Assembly (NCBI GenBank): GCA_024279135.1
Contig: JAJRRU010000019.1
Location: 62,001-126,000 of the forward strand
Reading direction: 5' to 3'
Length of the DNA stretch: 64,000 nt
Source of the DNA: Alphaproteobacteria bacterium
GTDB taxonomy: Bacteria > Pseudomonadota > Alphaproteobacteria > Rhodospirillales > Casp-alpha2
In this document: one piece after another, positions 1 through 8,292 of the stretch
Position numbering within the stretch: position 1 is the first letter of the stretch
Layout: each line of letters starts with the position of its first letter
Made by a program: the position numbers and the translations under genes
The notes under the pieces: generated by a model
What the model was told of the DNA's origin: nothing
The model's input: only the letters and a program-made list of their open reading frames with translations
Database searches by the model: none

Positions 1-2
1 CC

Positions 3-740
3 CAGGCTCTGTCTTTTCCAGAAATTACGCCCTTTGTCTATCTGCTTGCCTTCGGTGTGGTGTTCGCCGCCGCCATAGTCCAGAGCGTGATCGGTATGGG
101 ATTTGGACAGATCGCCGGTCCGCTTCTGTTATTGATAAATCACGATTTTGTGCCCGTGCCGATCCTGATTATGGGCATGGTTGTGGCAACCATCAATGCC
201 ATCAAGGGGCGTCGGGAAATTGTTACGGCTCAATTGAGTTTTGCTCTTTGCGGACGTATTGCCGGGGCTATTACCGCGGCCTGGGCGATGGCTTTCATCA
301 TCGATCAGGAAATATTCTCACTGGTGTTTGCTGGCCTGATACTGCTGGCTGTGGGCATCAGTTTTGGTAAGTGGAAAATCCTTCCCACCGGCAAAGCATT
401 GTTGTTTGCCGGGGCGGCTTCGGGTTTTATGGGCACCATCACCTCGGTTGGTGCTCCACCCATGGGCATTGTCTATCAACACAGCCCCGGGCCGACTGTG
501 CGCGCCACCCTGAACGCTTTTTTCTCCCTGGGCACGGTCGCGTCTTTGTCCGCATTAGGATGGTTTGGCCTGTTGCGCCTGGATCATTTGATTTTTGCTG
601 CCATGCTGACCCCGGCCCTGATCATGGGAACCTGGGTTTCTAAATATCTGATGGCTTATGTTGACAAGCGGTTTCGTAAACTTGTTCTGGGGATTTGCAT
701 TGTCTCTTCGCTGGTTGTGATCTGGGACGCCCTGGCATGA
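3..740 (+). CDS. Sulfite exporter TauE/SafE family permease (5' partial)
   Basis: Inner-membrane permease of the TauE/SafE (YfcA-like) family, whose members export sulfite, sulfonates or other small organic anions. The frame is open from the left window edge, so the N-terminus is missing and the GTG at 57 is probably internal. The visible part is almost entirely hydrophobic, with about seven membrane segments. A Gly-rich stretch near the start and the loop around 'SVGAPPMG' resemble the conserved family repeats. It overlaps the next gene by four bases (ATGA at 737-740), so the two transporters are probably cotranscribed. The substrate cannot be assigned. The promoter with LacI operators lies after this pair, so it is probably not part of the downstream operon. 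Confidence 0.8.
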   Translation, partial: QALSFPEITPFVYLLAFGVVFAAAIVQSVIGMGFGQIAGPLLLLINHDFVPVPILIMGMVVATINAIKGRREIVTAQLSFALCGRIAGAITAAWAMAFIIDQEIFSLVFAGLILLAVGISFGKWKILPTGKALLFAGAASGFMGTITSVGAPPMGIVYQHSPGPTVRATLNAFFSLGTVASLSALGWFGLLRLDHLIFAAMLTPALIMGTWVSKYLMAYVDKRFRKLVLGICIVSSLVVIWDALA

Positions 741-1684
741 TGACATTGTTACGCATGTTGGGCCGCCGAGCACCCCTGGTCCTGGTCGGCGGGGTCATTT
801 TGGGTTTTTTGTTACCGGGGCTAGGCGGCGTTATTGACATAGCGCTGCCGCTTCTTGTGGTGATGTTACTGGCCGTGGCTATGATCCGGGTAGATATGCC
901 ACAGGTGATCCTGCATTTGCGCCGCCCTGTCAGGCTGGTTGTGCTGCTCGTAGGGCTCATGGCCATTATCCCGGTTTGTGTTCATCTATTGGCGACGTCT
1001 ATTGGACTTTCTCCGGTTCTTCATACGGCGCTGGTATTGCTGGTTTGCGCGCCGCCGCTCTCGGCTTCTGCCAATATGGCCGCACTGCTCGGTCTGGATG
1101 ATGCCCTGGCATTAAACATTATTGTGGTGGGGACCCTGATCGTGCCATTGAGCGCCCCCGCTCTGGCGATTACCGTCCTGAACATCCCCATCGTTCTGGA
1201 CGGCGGGGTGATGTTCGTTAAACTCGCCCTTATTACGGCCCTGTCCATGGGGGCTGCTATCGTCATGCGCCGTTGGATCGGGCGGCGCAGGGTCGAAGAA
1301 AACACCGATGTGCTGGATGGTATATCGGCCTTGATTATGGTCATCTTTGCCATTGTAGTGATGAACGGCATTGCCGTAACTCAACAACAGGCCATACAGC
1401 AACTGATCGAGGTTCTCGGTGTGGTATTGCTGGTGAACTGGGGATTGCATGGCTTGACCTGTCTGACCTACATAATAATGCGAAAGGCTGGTAACAAACC
1501 GTTCGCCCCTCAGGACGGCGCGATTGCCCTGATGGCGGGCAATCGCAATATGGCGCTGATTATCGCCATTCTACCCAGTGATACGGCCGCCGCACTGCTC
1601 TTGTTCCTGGCCTTGTATCAGGTGCCGATTTACCTGACGCCCATTCTGGCGGCGCCTTTGTACCGGCGGCTTCTGGCACTTTAG
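737..1684 (+). CDS. Bile acid:sodium symporter (BASS)-like transporter
   Basis: Polytopic inner-membrane protein of 315 residues with about nine to ten hydrophobic segments. The arrangement resembles the BASS superfamily of Na+-coupled organic-anion carriers, although no single motif is decisive. A Gly-Asn-Arg-Asn element in a late membrane segment (near 'AGNRNMAL') matches the kind of conserved polar break found in that fold. The start at 737 is chosen because its ATG overlaps the TGA of the TauE gene; an upstream in-frame start at 695 would lie deep inside TauE. The likely role is uptake or release of a small organic acid, paired with the TauE-type permease. An uncharacterised AEC-like or ACR3-like carrier is the alternative. 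Confidence 0.6.
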   Translation: MMTLLRMLGRRAPLVLVGGVILGFLLPGLGGVIDIALPLLVVMLLAVAMIRVDMPQVILHLRRPVRLVVLLVGLMAIIPVCVHLLATSIGLSPVLHTALVLLVCAPPLSASANMAALLGLDDALALNIIVVGTLIVPLSAPALAITVLNIPIVLDGGVMFVKLALITALSMGAAIVMRRWIGRRRVEENTDVLDGISALIMVIFAIVVMNGIAVTQQQAIQQLIEVLGVVLLVNWGLHGLTCLTYIIMRKAGNKPFAPQDGAIALMAGNRNMALIIAILPSDTAAALLLFLALYQVPIYLTPILAAPLYRRLLAL

Positions 1685-1706
1685 AGGGTGCTTAGTCTCA
1701 TTAAAC

Positions 1707-1735
1707 TTGACAATTTGGAACGGTCCAATTATAGT
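1707..1735 (+). promoter_or_regulatory. Sigma-70-type promoter of the LacI-controlled catabolic operon
   Basis: TTGACA at 1707-1712 is followed after exactly 17 bases by TATAGT at 1730-1735, a near-consensus sigma-70 promoter. Transcription should start near 1742, about 55 bases before the Gfo/Idh start codon. Two LacI-type near-palindromes overlap the spacer and the start point. The promoter call is from sequence only. Confidence 0.75.
1715..1728. promoter_or_regulatory. LacI-family operator O1
   Basis: TTGGAACGGTCCAA matches its reverse complement at 12 of 14 positions and has the central CG typical of LacI/GalR operators. It fills the -35/-10 spacer, so a bound repressor would block RNA polymerase. 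The presumed ligand protein is the LacI regulator encoded at 14496-15524, the last gene of the operon. Confidence 0.7.
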
Positions 1736-1739
1736 TTTT

Positions 1740-1753
1740 TTGGAACGATCCAA
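1740..1753. promoter_or_regulatory. LacI-family operator O2
   Basis: TTGGAACGATCCAA differs from O1 at one position and is also 12 of 14 palindromic with a central CG. Flanking T and A runs extend the dyad. Its centre is 25 bp from that of O1, about two and a half helical turns, and it covers the predicted transcription start. Two near-identical sites at one promoter suggest cooperative repression. Confidence 0.7.
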
Positions 1754-1797
1754 AAAATTTAATAAATATATAACAGCATGATATCAGGGAGTTATTG

Positions 1798-2799
1798 ATG
1801 ATTTGGGGATTGATCGGGGCGAGTACCATCGCCTCACAGCATATGATTGACGCTATTCGTGCACAAGACGGTCATGACATAAAGACTGTGCAAAGCGGCA
1901 ATGCCGCCCATGGCGCGCAGTATGCCAAAGCCCATAATATACCTAATTCCACGGATGATCTGTCAATCTTGCTGGATGATACGAATATTTCGGCCGTTTA
2001 CATTTCATCGACCAATGAGAAGCACAAGGCACAGTCACTGGCCGCCATTGCCGCTGGAAAACATATTATCTGCGAAAAGCCCCTGGCCATGACCGTGCAG
2101 GATGCAACCGCCATGGTCCAGACGGCTGAGCGTGCAGGGCTGGTTTTTGCCACCAATCATCATCTGCGCAATGCCGGATCACATATCAAAATAAAACAAT
2201 TAATCAGCACCGGCCAGATCGGTACCGTGCAAAGTATCCGAATTTTTCATGCGGTAAATTTGCCCGAGAACCTGCAAGGCTGGCGGATCAATGATGCCGG
2301 AGCCGGTGGTGGTGTCATACCCGACATCGTGGTTCATGATGCCGATACCGTGCGGTTTTATCTGGACGAAGCCCCAATCCGGGTGCTTGCCATGGAAGGC
2401 TCATCGGGCATGGCTCAGGGCGTCGAGGACAGCGTCATGTCGGTATGGACCATGCCATCGGGTGTGATGGTGCAAACCCACGAGTCGTTCACCCACCGAT
2501 ATGCCAGGACGGGTGTGGAAATTTATGGCGACAAGGGATCTATCATCGCGCGTGACGTGATGACCCAGCGCCCCATCGGTGAAATCTTCTTGACCGACGA
2601 AAACGGAACTCGTGAAATTTCTTTTGACGATCATAACCTGTATGTTCGCTCGGTGGGCAACTTCAGTAATGCGGTTACCGGTTCCGGGCGACCAACCGCC
2701 GATGGCCGCGATGGTATCATGTCGCTGGCAGTAGCCCTTGCGGTCAAGGATAGTGCTACCACGGGCAAGGCGATGGACGTGGATTACGGGAATATCTGA
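1798..2799 (+). CDS. Gfo/Idh/MocA family NAD(P)-dependent oxidoreductase
   Basis: Cytoplasmic dehydrogenase-like protein of 333 residues that would oxidise or reduce a hydroxyl of a sugar, inositol or cyclitol. An N-terminal Rossmann fold is visible ('GLIGASTIA'), followed by the family's 'EKPLAMT' motif near residue 100 carrying the catalytic-site Lys. A Gly-rich strand then leads to 'DIVVHDAD', the position of the conserved Asp/His region. ATG 1798 is preferred over TTG 1795 because AGGGAG ends six bases upstream. It is the first gene after the LacI-type operators, and its stop overlaps the next start by one base. Substrate unknown; it probably works with the SDR and GMC enzymes of the same operon. 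Confidence 0.88.
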   Translation: MIWGLIGASTIASQHMIDAIRAQDGHDIKTVQSGNAAHGAQYAKAHNIPNSTDDLSILLDDTNISAVYISSTNEKHKAQSLAAIAAGKHIICEKPLAMTVQDATAMVQTAERAGLVFATNHHLRNAGSHIKIKQLISTGQIGTVQSIRIFHAVNLPENLQGWRINDAGAGGGVIPDIVVHDADTVRFYLDEAPIRVLAMEGSSGMAQGVEDSVMSVWTMPSGVMVQTHESFTHRYARTGVEIYGDKGSIIARDVMTQRPIGEIFLTDENGTREISFDDHNLYVRSVGNFSNAVTGSGRPTADGRDGIMSLAVALAVKDSATTGKAMDVDYGNI

Positions 2800-4376
2800 T
2801 GGCCTCTGGAAAGATCACCACGGCCGCCAAAGCCGTTGCCTGTATAACCGATGGGGATGTGATTACGGTTTCATCATCGTCTGGGCTCGGGTGTCCGGAT
2901 CTTGTCCTGCGCGCACTGGGTGAGCGATTTGATGCAGAGGGTTATCCGCGCAACCTGACGACCCTCCACCCCATTGCGGCGGGCGATATGTACGGTATCA
3001 AGGGTATCGATCACATTGCAAAAGATGGTTTGCTGAGCCGTATTCTGGCCGGATCATACCCCAGTGGCCCGTCATCCAAGCCCATGCCCGAGATATGGAA
3101 AATGATCGTCGAAGACCGGGTGGTGGCTTACAATGTACCCTCGGGTATTATGTTCGATATGCACCGTGATGTGGCGACCCGCAAGGCAGGCGTGCTCACC
3201 AAGATCGGGCTTGATACCTTCGTCGATCCAGCACGCCAGGGCTGTGCCATGAATGACAGTGCGACAAAACAGCCCATTGTCAGCCGACAGGAATTCGCCG
3301 GTGAGACCTGGCTGCATTTTCCCAATATCGTGCCCAACGTGGCGATCATACGGGCCACTACCGCCGATGAGCGGGGTAATCTGACCTATGAGCACGAAGG
3401 TGCCTATCTGGGTGGTCTGGACCAGGCCATTGCCGTGCGCAATCACGGTGGTATCGTTATTGCACAGGTCAAGCGGGTGACGGCCAGTGGGTCGCTACGC
3501 CCTTTTGATGTTCATGTGCCAGGCCATCTGGTTGATCTGATCGTGGTTGACCCCGATCAGATGCAAACCACGGAAACCCAGTACGACCCGGCTATTTCGG
3601 GTGATGTTATTCGCCCCTGGAACAGTTTTACACTGGCCGAATACGGCCCGGAGAAAGTCATTGCCCGCCGGGCTGCTATGGAATTAAGCGAAGGCCAGTC
3701 GGCGGTTCTGGGGTTTGGGATTTCAGCCAATGTGCCCCGCATCCTGATCGAAGAAGGCCATCCTCAATCGGTCAGCTGGGCCATTGAACAAGGGGCCGTC
3801 GGGGGCGTTCCCTTGAACGGTTTTGCCTTCGGTTGTGCGGCCAATGCGGACTCTATCCAACGCTCTCCCGATCAATTCAGCTATTTCCAGGGTGGCGGTT
3901 TTGATGCCGCCTTTCTGTCTTTTATGGAGGTCGATCTGGATGGCAATGTCAACGTATCGAAACTGGCAAAAAAACCATACCTGACTGCGGGCTGCGGTGG
4001 TTTTGTCGATATTGTCTCCAATGCCCGGAAAATCGTTTTTTCCGGTTATTTTGAAGCTGGCGCACAGATCGTTCTGGACGAGAATGAATTGACCATTGCG
4101 GCGCCTGGAAAATTCTCGAAATTTGTCGATCAGGTTGAACACGTAACCTTTTCCGGACGCCGCGCCGTAGAGCTGGGCCAGGACATCATCTATATCACCG
4201 AGCGATGTGTCATTGAATTACGTGATGGCAAGCTGGTGGCCACAGAGATCATGCCGGGCATTGATGGCCAGCGCGATATCGTCCAGACTTCTAGCGGGCG
4301 TGTCAGCATCGCGGATAATGCCTCGGTCATGGCGAAATCCCTGCTTTCAACCGAACCCATGGGCCTGACATTATGA
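2799..4376 (+). CDS. Acyl-CoA:acetate/3-ketoacid CoA-transferase (YdiF-type, family I)
   Basis: Fused alpha-beta family I CoA-transferase of 525 residues, the usual length for the single-chain YdiF/propionate-CoA-transferase type. It moves CoA from an acyl-CoA donor onto a carboxylic acid through a glutamyl-CoA thioester. The catalytic Glu is most likely E330 in 'AIEQGAVGG', fitting the family EXG motif. The N-terminal half carries the Gly-rich 'SSSSGLGCPD' and 'HPIAAGD' segments. It is translationally coupled to the Gfo/Idh gene (TGATG) and to the crotonase (ATGA), so it probably activates an acid intermediate that the crotonase then handles. The acceptor acid is unknown. Confidence 0.9.
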   Translation: MASGKITTAAKAVACITDGDVITVSSSSGLGCPDLVLRALGERFDAEGYPRNLTTLHPIAAGDMYGIKGIDHIAKDGLLSRILAGSYPSGPSSKPMPEIWKMIVEDRVVAYNVPSGIMFDMHRDVATRKAGVLTKIGLDTFVDPARQGCAMNDSATKQPIVSRQEFAGETWLHFPNIVPNVAIIRATTADERGNLTYEHEGAYLGGLDQAIAVRNHGGIVIAQVKRVTASGSLRPFDVHVPGHLVDLIVVDPDQMQTTETQYDPAISGDVIRPWNSFTLAEYGPEKVIARRAAMELSEGQSAVLGFGISANVPRILIEEGHPQSVSWAIEQGAVGGVPLNGFAFGCAANADSIQRSPDQFSYFQGGGFDAAFLSFMEVDLDGNVNVSKLAKKPYLTAGCGGFVDIVSNARKIVFSGYFEAGAQIVLDENELTIAAPGKFSKFVDQVEHVTFSGRRAVELGQDIIYITERCVIELRDGKLVATEIMPGIDGQRDIVQTSSGRVSIADNASVMAKSLLSTEPMGLTL

Positions 4377-5140
4377 GCGCAGTGTACCTCAATATCAGTG
4401 GCCACATTGGCGAATTAGTGCTCGATAATCCCGATAAGCTGAATGCCTTGACCGTCTCGATGCTTGAGATGCTGGAAGACCACTGTGATACAATTGAGAA
4501 CAATTCCGCCATCCGGGTGGTTTTGCTGCGGGCTGAAGGAAACCGTGCGTTTTGTGTGGGGGCCGATATCAACGCCTGGGCAGGGCTTACATCTTTTGAG
4601 TTTGCCCGCAACTGGGTGCGACGCGGCCACCGTGTATTCGACCGGCTGGCCCAGTTGGCGCAGCCGACAATCGCGGTAATCTCCGGCCCGGCGTTTGGTG
4701 GTGGGCTGGAATTGGCCGCGACCTGTGATTTGCGCGTGATGGCACCCGAGGCAACACTCGCACTGCCGGAAACCGGTATTGGCATTGTTCCGGGATGGTC
4801 CGGTACGCAACGTCTGGTCAGACAGTTGCCACCCGCGATTATCAAGGAAATGGCCCTTTTGGGTACGCGTCTGACGGCCCAGCGCGGTTTTGACCTGGGC
4901 TTCATTAATCGGGTTTCCGCCGATACACTATCTGTGGCCCGGGCCATGGCGAATGAAATTGCCTCTAAATCATCATCGGCGACAGAAGTTGCAAAATACA
5001 TGATCCAGATTAAACTGGGCGAAGGGGCGGACGCCTCGGTGGAAGCATTGGGTGGCGGTTTGACAGCCGGAACCCATGACAAGGCCGAAGGCGTGGCGGC
5101 ATTTCTGGAAAAACGTAAGGCAGACTATTCAAATAATTAA
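4373..5140 (+). CDS. Enoyl-CoA hydratase/isomerase (crotonase) family protein
   Basis: Crotonase-fold enzyme of 255 residues acting on CoA thioesters. Oxyanion-hole segments are visible at 'AFCVGADI' (residues 59-66) and 'GPAFGGGLEL' (105-114). Both acidic residues used by true hydratases are present, E113 in 'GLELA' and E133 in 'LPETGIG', so hydration or dehydration chemistry is possible. Related crotonases also catalyse isomerisation, hydrolysis or retro-Claisen C-C cleavage. It overlaps the CoA-transferase gene by four bases and is followed after 39 bases by the ABC importer. Together with the CoA-transferase it implies a CoA-bound stage in an otherwise sugar-type pathway. Confidence 0.88.
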   Translation: MSAVYLNISGHIGELVLDNPDKLNALTVSMLEMLEDHCDTIENNSAIRVVLLRAEGNRAFCVGADINAWAGLTSFEFARNWVRRGHRVFDRLAQLAQPTIAVISGPAFGGGLELAATCDLRVMAPEATLALPETGIGIVPGWSGTQRLVRQLPPAIIKEMALLGTRLTAQRGFDLGFINRVSADTLSVARAMANEIASKSSSATEVAKYMIQIKLGEGADASVEALGGGLTAGTHDKAEGVAAFLEKRKADYSNN

Positions 5141-5179
5141 AACAGGTAATAATCTACCGATAACAACAAGGAGCAGACT

Positions 5180-6430
5180 ATGAATAAATTTATAAAACTA
5201 TCATTACTAACTGCGGCTACAGTCGTTGGTTCTAATTCCATGGCCTCTGCGGGAGACGTTGAAGTTTTGCACTGGTGGACATCCGGTGGTGAGGCTGCCG
5301 CCCTGAAAGTGCTGAAAGAAGATCTCAAAACCAAGGGTATCGGCTGGAAAGATATGCCGGTTGCCGGTGGTGGCGGCGAAAATGCCAAGACAGTTCTCAG
5401 CGCGCGCGTTACAGCCGGCAATCCGCCAACCGCGGTACAAATGCTGGGTTTTGATATTCTTGACTGGGCCGAACAGGGTGAACTGGCTAATCTGAATGCC
5501 GTTGCGGCTAAGGAAGGCTGGGACAAGGTTGTTCCAGAAGCTTTACAGAAATTTGCCAAACATGATGGCAAATGGATTTCCGCACCGGTAAATGTTCATT
5601 CCACCAACTGGGTCTGGGCCAATAAGAAAGTCCTGGATAATCTGGGCATTGCACAGCCAAAAACATGGGACGAATTTGTCGCCGCCATGAAAAAGGTCAA
5701 GGCTTCCGGTCTGGTCGCACTGGCGCACGGAGGACAACCCTGGCAGGAAGCCACCATGTTTGACGGTGTCGCCATGTCAGCCGGTGGTTCAGATTTCTAT
5801 AAATCCGCCTTTATCGACCTGGATACAAAAGCCCTGACCTCCGCTGCTATGAAGGAAACCTTCGAACGCATGGCCGTCCTTCGCAGTTATGTGGATGACA
5901 ACTTCTCGGGGCGTGACTGGAATCTTGCTTCTGCCATGGTCATTAATGGTAAAGCCGCGTTTCAGATTATGGGCGACTGGGCAAAGGGTGAATTCCTGAA
6001 CGCGGGCAAAGTTCCGGGCAAGGATTTCCTGTGCTTCCGGGTTCCCGGTTCTGCTGGTACCGTGCTGTTCAATTCCGATCAGTTCGCCATGTTCAATGTG
6101 GGTGCAAGTGCAGCCAAGGATCAGGCCGAACTGGCATCGTCCATCATGTCACCAGCTTTCCAGTCAGCTTTTAACGTGGTCAAGGGTTCGGTTCCTGCAC
6201 GGACTGACGTTCCCAACACGGACTTCGATGACTGTGGCAAGAAAGGCATGGCTCAACTGGCTGCTGCCAACAAGAGCGGCATGTTGTTCGGTTCAATGGC
6301 CCATGGCCACGCCAACAGGGCATCGGTCAAGAATGCCATGTATGACGTGATCACGGCTCACTTCAACGGCGAATATGATGCTGCTACGGCGGTAGATGAA
6401 CTTGCCGATGCGGTTTCAATCGCGAAATAA
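5180..6430 (+). CDS. Sugar ABC transporter periplasmic substrate-binding protein
   Basis: Periplasmic solute-binding protein of 416 residues, family 1 (carbohydrate type), similar in layout to glucose/mannose-type GtsA proteins. A Sec signal peptide is clear: basic start, hydrophobic core and cleavage after Ala24 ('ASA'). The mature start '[11 protein letters not shown]' is typical of this family. Trp-rich segments such as '[12 protein letters not shown]' and '[10 protein letters not shown]' fit the sugar-binding fold. AAGGAG lies seven to eight bases before the ATG. It heads the importer genes (two permeases, one ATPase) and is followed by a strong hairpin at 6437-6467 that could raise its expression relative to the permeases. 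The ligand is not predictable from sequence alone. Confidence 0.92.
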   Translation: MNKFIKLSLLTAATVVGSNSMASAGDVEVLHWWTSGGEAAALKVLKEDLKTKGIGWKDMPVAGGGGENAKTVLSARVTAGNPPTAVQMLGFDILDWAEQGELANLNAVAAKEGWDKVVPEALQKFAKHDGKWISAPVNVHSTNWVWANKKVLDNLGIAQPKTWDEFVAAMKKVKASGLVALAHGGQPWQEATMFDGVAMSAGGSDFYKSAFIDLDTKALTSAAMKETFERMAVLRSYVDDNFSGRDWNLASAMVINGKAAFQIMGDWAKGEFLNAGKVPGKDFLCFRVPGSAGTVLFNSDQFAMFNVGASAAKDQAELASSIMSPAFQSAFNVVKGSVPARTDVPNTDFDDCGKKGMAQLAAANKSGMLFGSMAHGHANRASVKNAMYDVITAHFNGEYDAATAVDELADAVSIAK

Positions 6431-6436
6431 TGATAT

Positions 6437-6467
6437 TGCGGGGCCCGCGCATGGCGTTGGCCCCGCA
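6437..6467 (+). promoter_or_regulatory. Intercistronic hairpin after the binding-protein gene
   Basis: TGCGGGGCC (6437-6445) pairs perfectly with GGCCCCGCA (6459-6467) around a 13-base loop, seven bases after the binding-protein stop codon. There is no T-run after it, so it is not a standard terminator. In malE-malF-like operons such structures stabilise the upstream message and lower distal expression. Confidence 0.65.
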
Positions 6468-6510
6468 GGTTATTAAACAATTATTCAAGTGACAGTCGGG
6501 AGGGCTCATC

Positions 6511-7407
6511 ATGGCGACGACACTTGCGCGTGCGGATTACAGAACCCGCCTTCAGACAATTTTACCTAAACTTGTGCTGTCGCCGTCACTGGCGTTGATA
6601 CTGCTCTTCGTTTACGGCTTTATTCTTTTTACAATTTATCTGTCCTTTACGGACTCGCGCATGTTGCCATCTTTCGGCTGGGTGGGTTTCGAGAATTACG
6701 ACAAGTTATTCCGCCTTCGCCACTGGTCCGTGGCGGTTTCAAACCTGGCGATATTTTCCACGCTCTATATATCGATCTGTATTGTCATCGGGCTGGCACT
6801 AGCGATTTTTCTGGATCAGAAAATCCGCGGCGAAGGTGTTTTGAGGCCGATCTATCTCTACCCCATGGCTTTGAGTTTTATCGTCACCGGCACGGCCTGG
6901 AAATGGTTGCTTGATCCCGGTATTGGCCTGGAAAATACCATGCACCTGTGGGGCTGGGATAGCTTCACCTTTAACTGGATCAAGGATCGCAACAACGCCA
7001 TCTATACCATTGTGCTGGCGGCAGTCTGGCAGACCTCGGGTTTTGTCATGGCCATGTTTCTCGCCGGTTTACGGGGTATCGACAACGAAATGCTGAAGGC
7101 CGCCCAAATTGATGGCGCCAGCAATTTTCAACTTTACCGGCGGATTATCATTCCACAACTCAGGCCAGCCTTCCTGTCGGCTTTTGTTATTCTGGCCCAT
7201 CTGTCGATCAAGTCATATGACCTGATTATCGCGCTGACCGGCGGCGGGCCGGGCCGGGCAACGGAGGTTCCAGCTACGTTCATGTATTCCTATACCTTCA
7301 CGCGTAATCAGATGGGCATTGGTGCCAGTTCAGCCGTTATTATGTTGATGACTATTGCTGCTATCATGATCCCTTATCTGTATGCTGAACTGCGGGAGAA
7401 AGACTGA
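6511..7407 (+). CDS. Sugar ABC transporter permease (first)
   Basis: Inner-membrane permease of 298 residues, MalF/UgpA-type. About six membrane segments are visible. The cytoplasmic EAA loop, 'EMLKAAQIDGASNFQLYRRI', contacts the ATPase. The start ATG has GGGAGGG upstream. Its stop overlaps the next permease start by one base (TGATG), as is usual for paired permeases that form a heterodimer. It works with the binding protein at 5180, the second permease and the ATPase at 8293 to import a carbohydrate-like substrate for the enzymes of this operon. Confidence 0.92.
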   Translation: MATTLARADYRTRLQTILPKLVLSPSLALILLFVYGFILFTIYLSFTDSRMLPSFGWVGFENYDKLFRLRHWSVAVSNLAIFSTLYISICIVIGLALAIFLDQKIRGEGVLRPIYLYPMALSFIVTGTAWKWLLDPGIGLENTMHLWGWDSFTFNWIKDRNNAIYTIVLAAVWQTSGFVMAMFLAGLRGIDNEMLKAAQIDGASNFQLYRRIIIPQLRPAFLSAFVILAHLSIKSYDLIIALTGGGPGRATEVPATFMYSYTFTRNQMGIGASSAVIMLMTIAAIMIPYLYAELREKD

Positions 7408-8288
7408 TGGCTGTTGCATCTGTCGAGACCTCCATTCGCACGGGCTCCATGACGCGGGTATTCCTCTATCTGGTATTAATCCTGTTCTCGCTGTTTTACT
7501 TGTTGCCTTTTGTTGTCATGGTTCTCAACTCATTAAAACCATTGTCGGAAATTACCGGCGGCAACATGATGGCTTTACCCGAAGTGTGGACTGTGGAACC
7601 CTGGATCAGTGCCTGGGCTACAGCCCAGATCGGCATCGAGCCAACTGGTTTAAGTCCATACTTCTGGAATTCCATTAAAATGGTGGTTCCCGCCGTGGCC
7701 ATTTCAACCATGCTCGGTGCCCTGAACGGATATGTACTCACCAAGTGGCGTTTTCGCGGTGACACGATCTTTTTCGGCCTGATGCTTTTTGCCTGTTTCA
7801 TTCCCTTCCAGATCGTCCTGATCCCCATGGCGAGGGTCCTCGGTTTGACCGGGTTGGCGGGTTCAACACCGGGGCTGGTGCTGGTACACGTTGTTTACGG
7901 TCTCGGTTTCACGACGTTATACTTCCGAAATTATTACATGGCCTTTCCCACCGAACTGGTTCGCGCTGCACAAATCGATGGTGCCGGATTCTTCAACATA
8001 TTCTGGCGCATCCTGTTGCCTAGTTCCGGGCCTATCATTGTGGTGTCGGTTATCTGGCAGTTTACCAATATCTGGAATGACTTTTTGTTTGGCGCGTCGT
8101 TTGCCGATCTGGACAGTCAGCCCATGACGGTGGCGCTTAACAATCTGGTCAGCTCATCGACGGGCGTCAAAGAATACAATGTTCATTTTGCCGGTGCGAT
8201 CATCGCCGCACTGCCGACGCTTGTAGTCTACATCGTGGCGGGCCGTTATTTTGTCAGGGGCCTGATGGCCGGTTCCGTGAAAGGTTAA
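7407..8288 (+). CDS. Sugar ABC transporter permease (second)
   Basis: Inner-membrane permease of 293 residues, MalG/UgpE-type, partner of the preceding permease. The first hydrophobic segment is near residues 13-35. A classic EAA loop, 'ELVRAAQIDGAGFFNIFWRI', lies in the C-terminal half. The last residues, 'YFVRGLMAGSVKG', match the usual end of MalG-type carbohydrate permeases. It is coupled to the upstream permease by a one-base overlap and lies four bases before the ATPase gene, consistent with one translation unit for the membrane complex. Confidence 0.92.
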   Translation: MAVASVETSIRTGSMTRVFLYLVLILFSLFYLLPFVVMVLNSLKPLSEITGGNMMALPEVWTVEPWISAWATAQIGIEPTGLSPYFWNSIKMVVPAVAISTMLGALNGYVLTKWRFRGDTIFFGLMLFACFIPFQIVLIPMARVLGLTGLAGSTPGLVLVHVVYGLGFTTLYFRNYYMAFPTELVRAAQIDGAGFFNIFWRILLPSSGPIIVVSVIWQFTNIWNDFLFGASFADLDSQPMTVALNNLVSSSTGVKEYNVHFAGAIIAALPTLVVYIVAGRYFVRGLMAGSVKG

Positions 8289-8292
8289 CACA

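Noticed and set aside
57-740. GTG at 57 as the real start of the TauE/SafE gene
   Set aside because: The frame is open to the window edge and the upstream residues are hydrophobic and family-like, so the gene is cut by the window.
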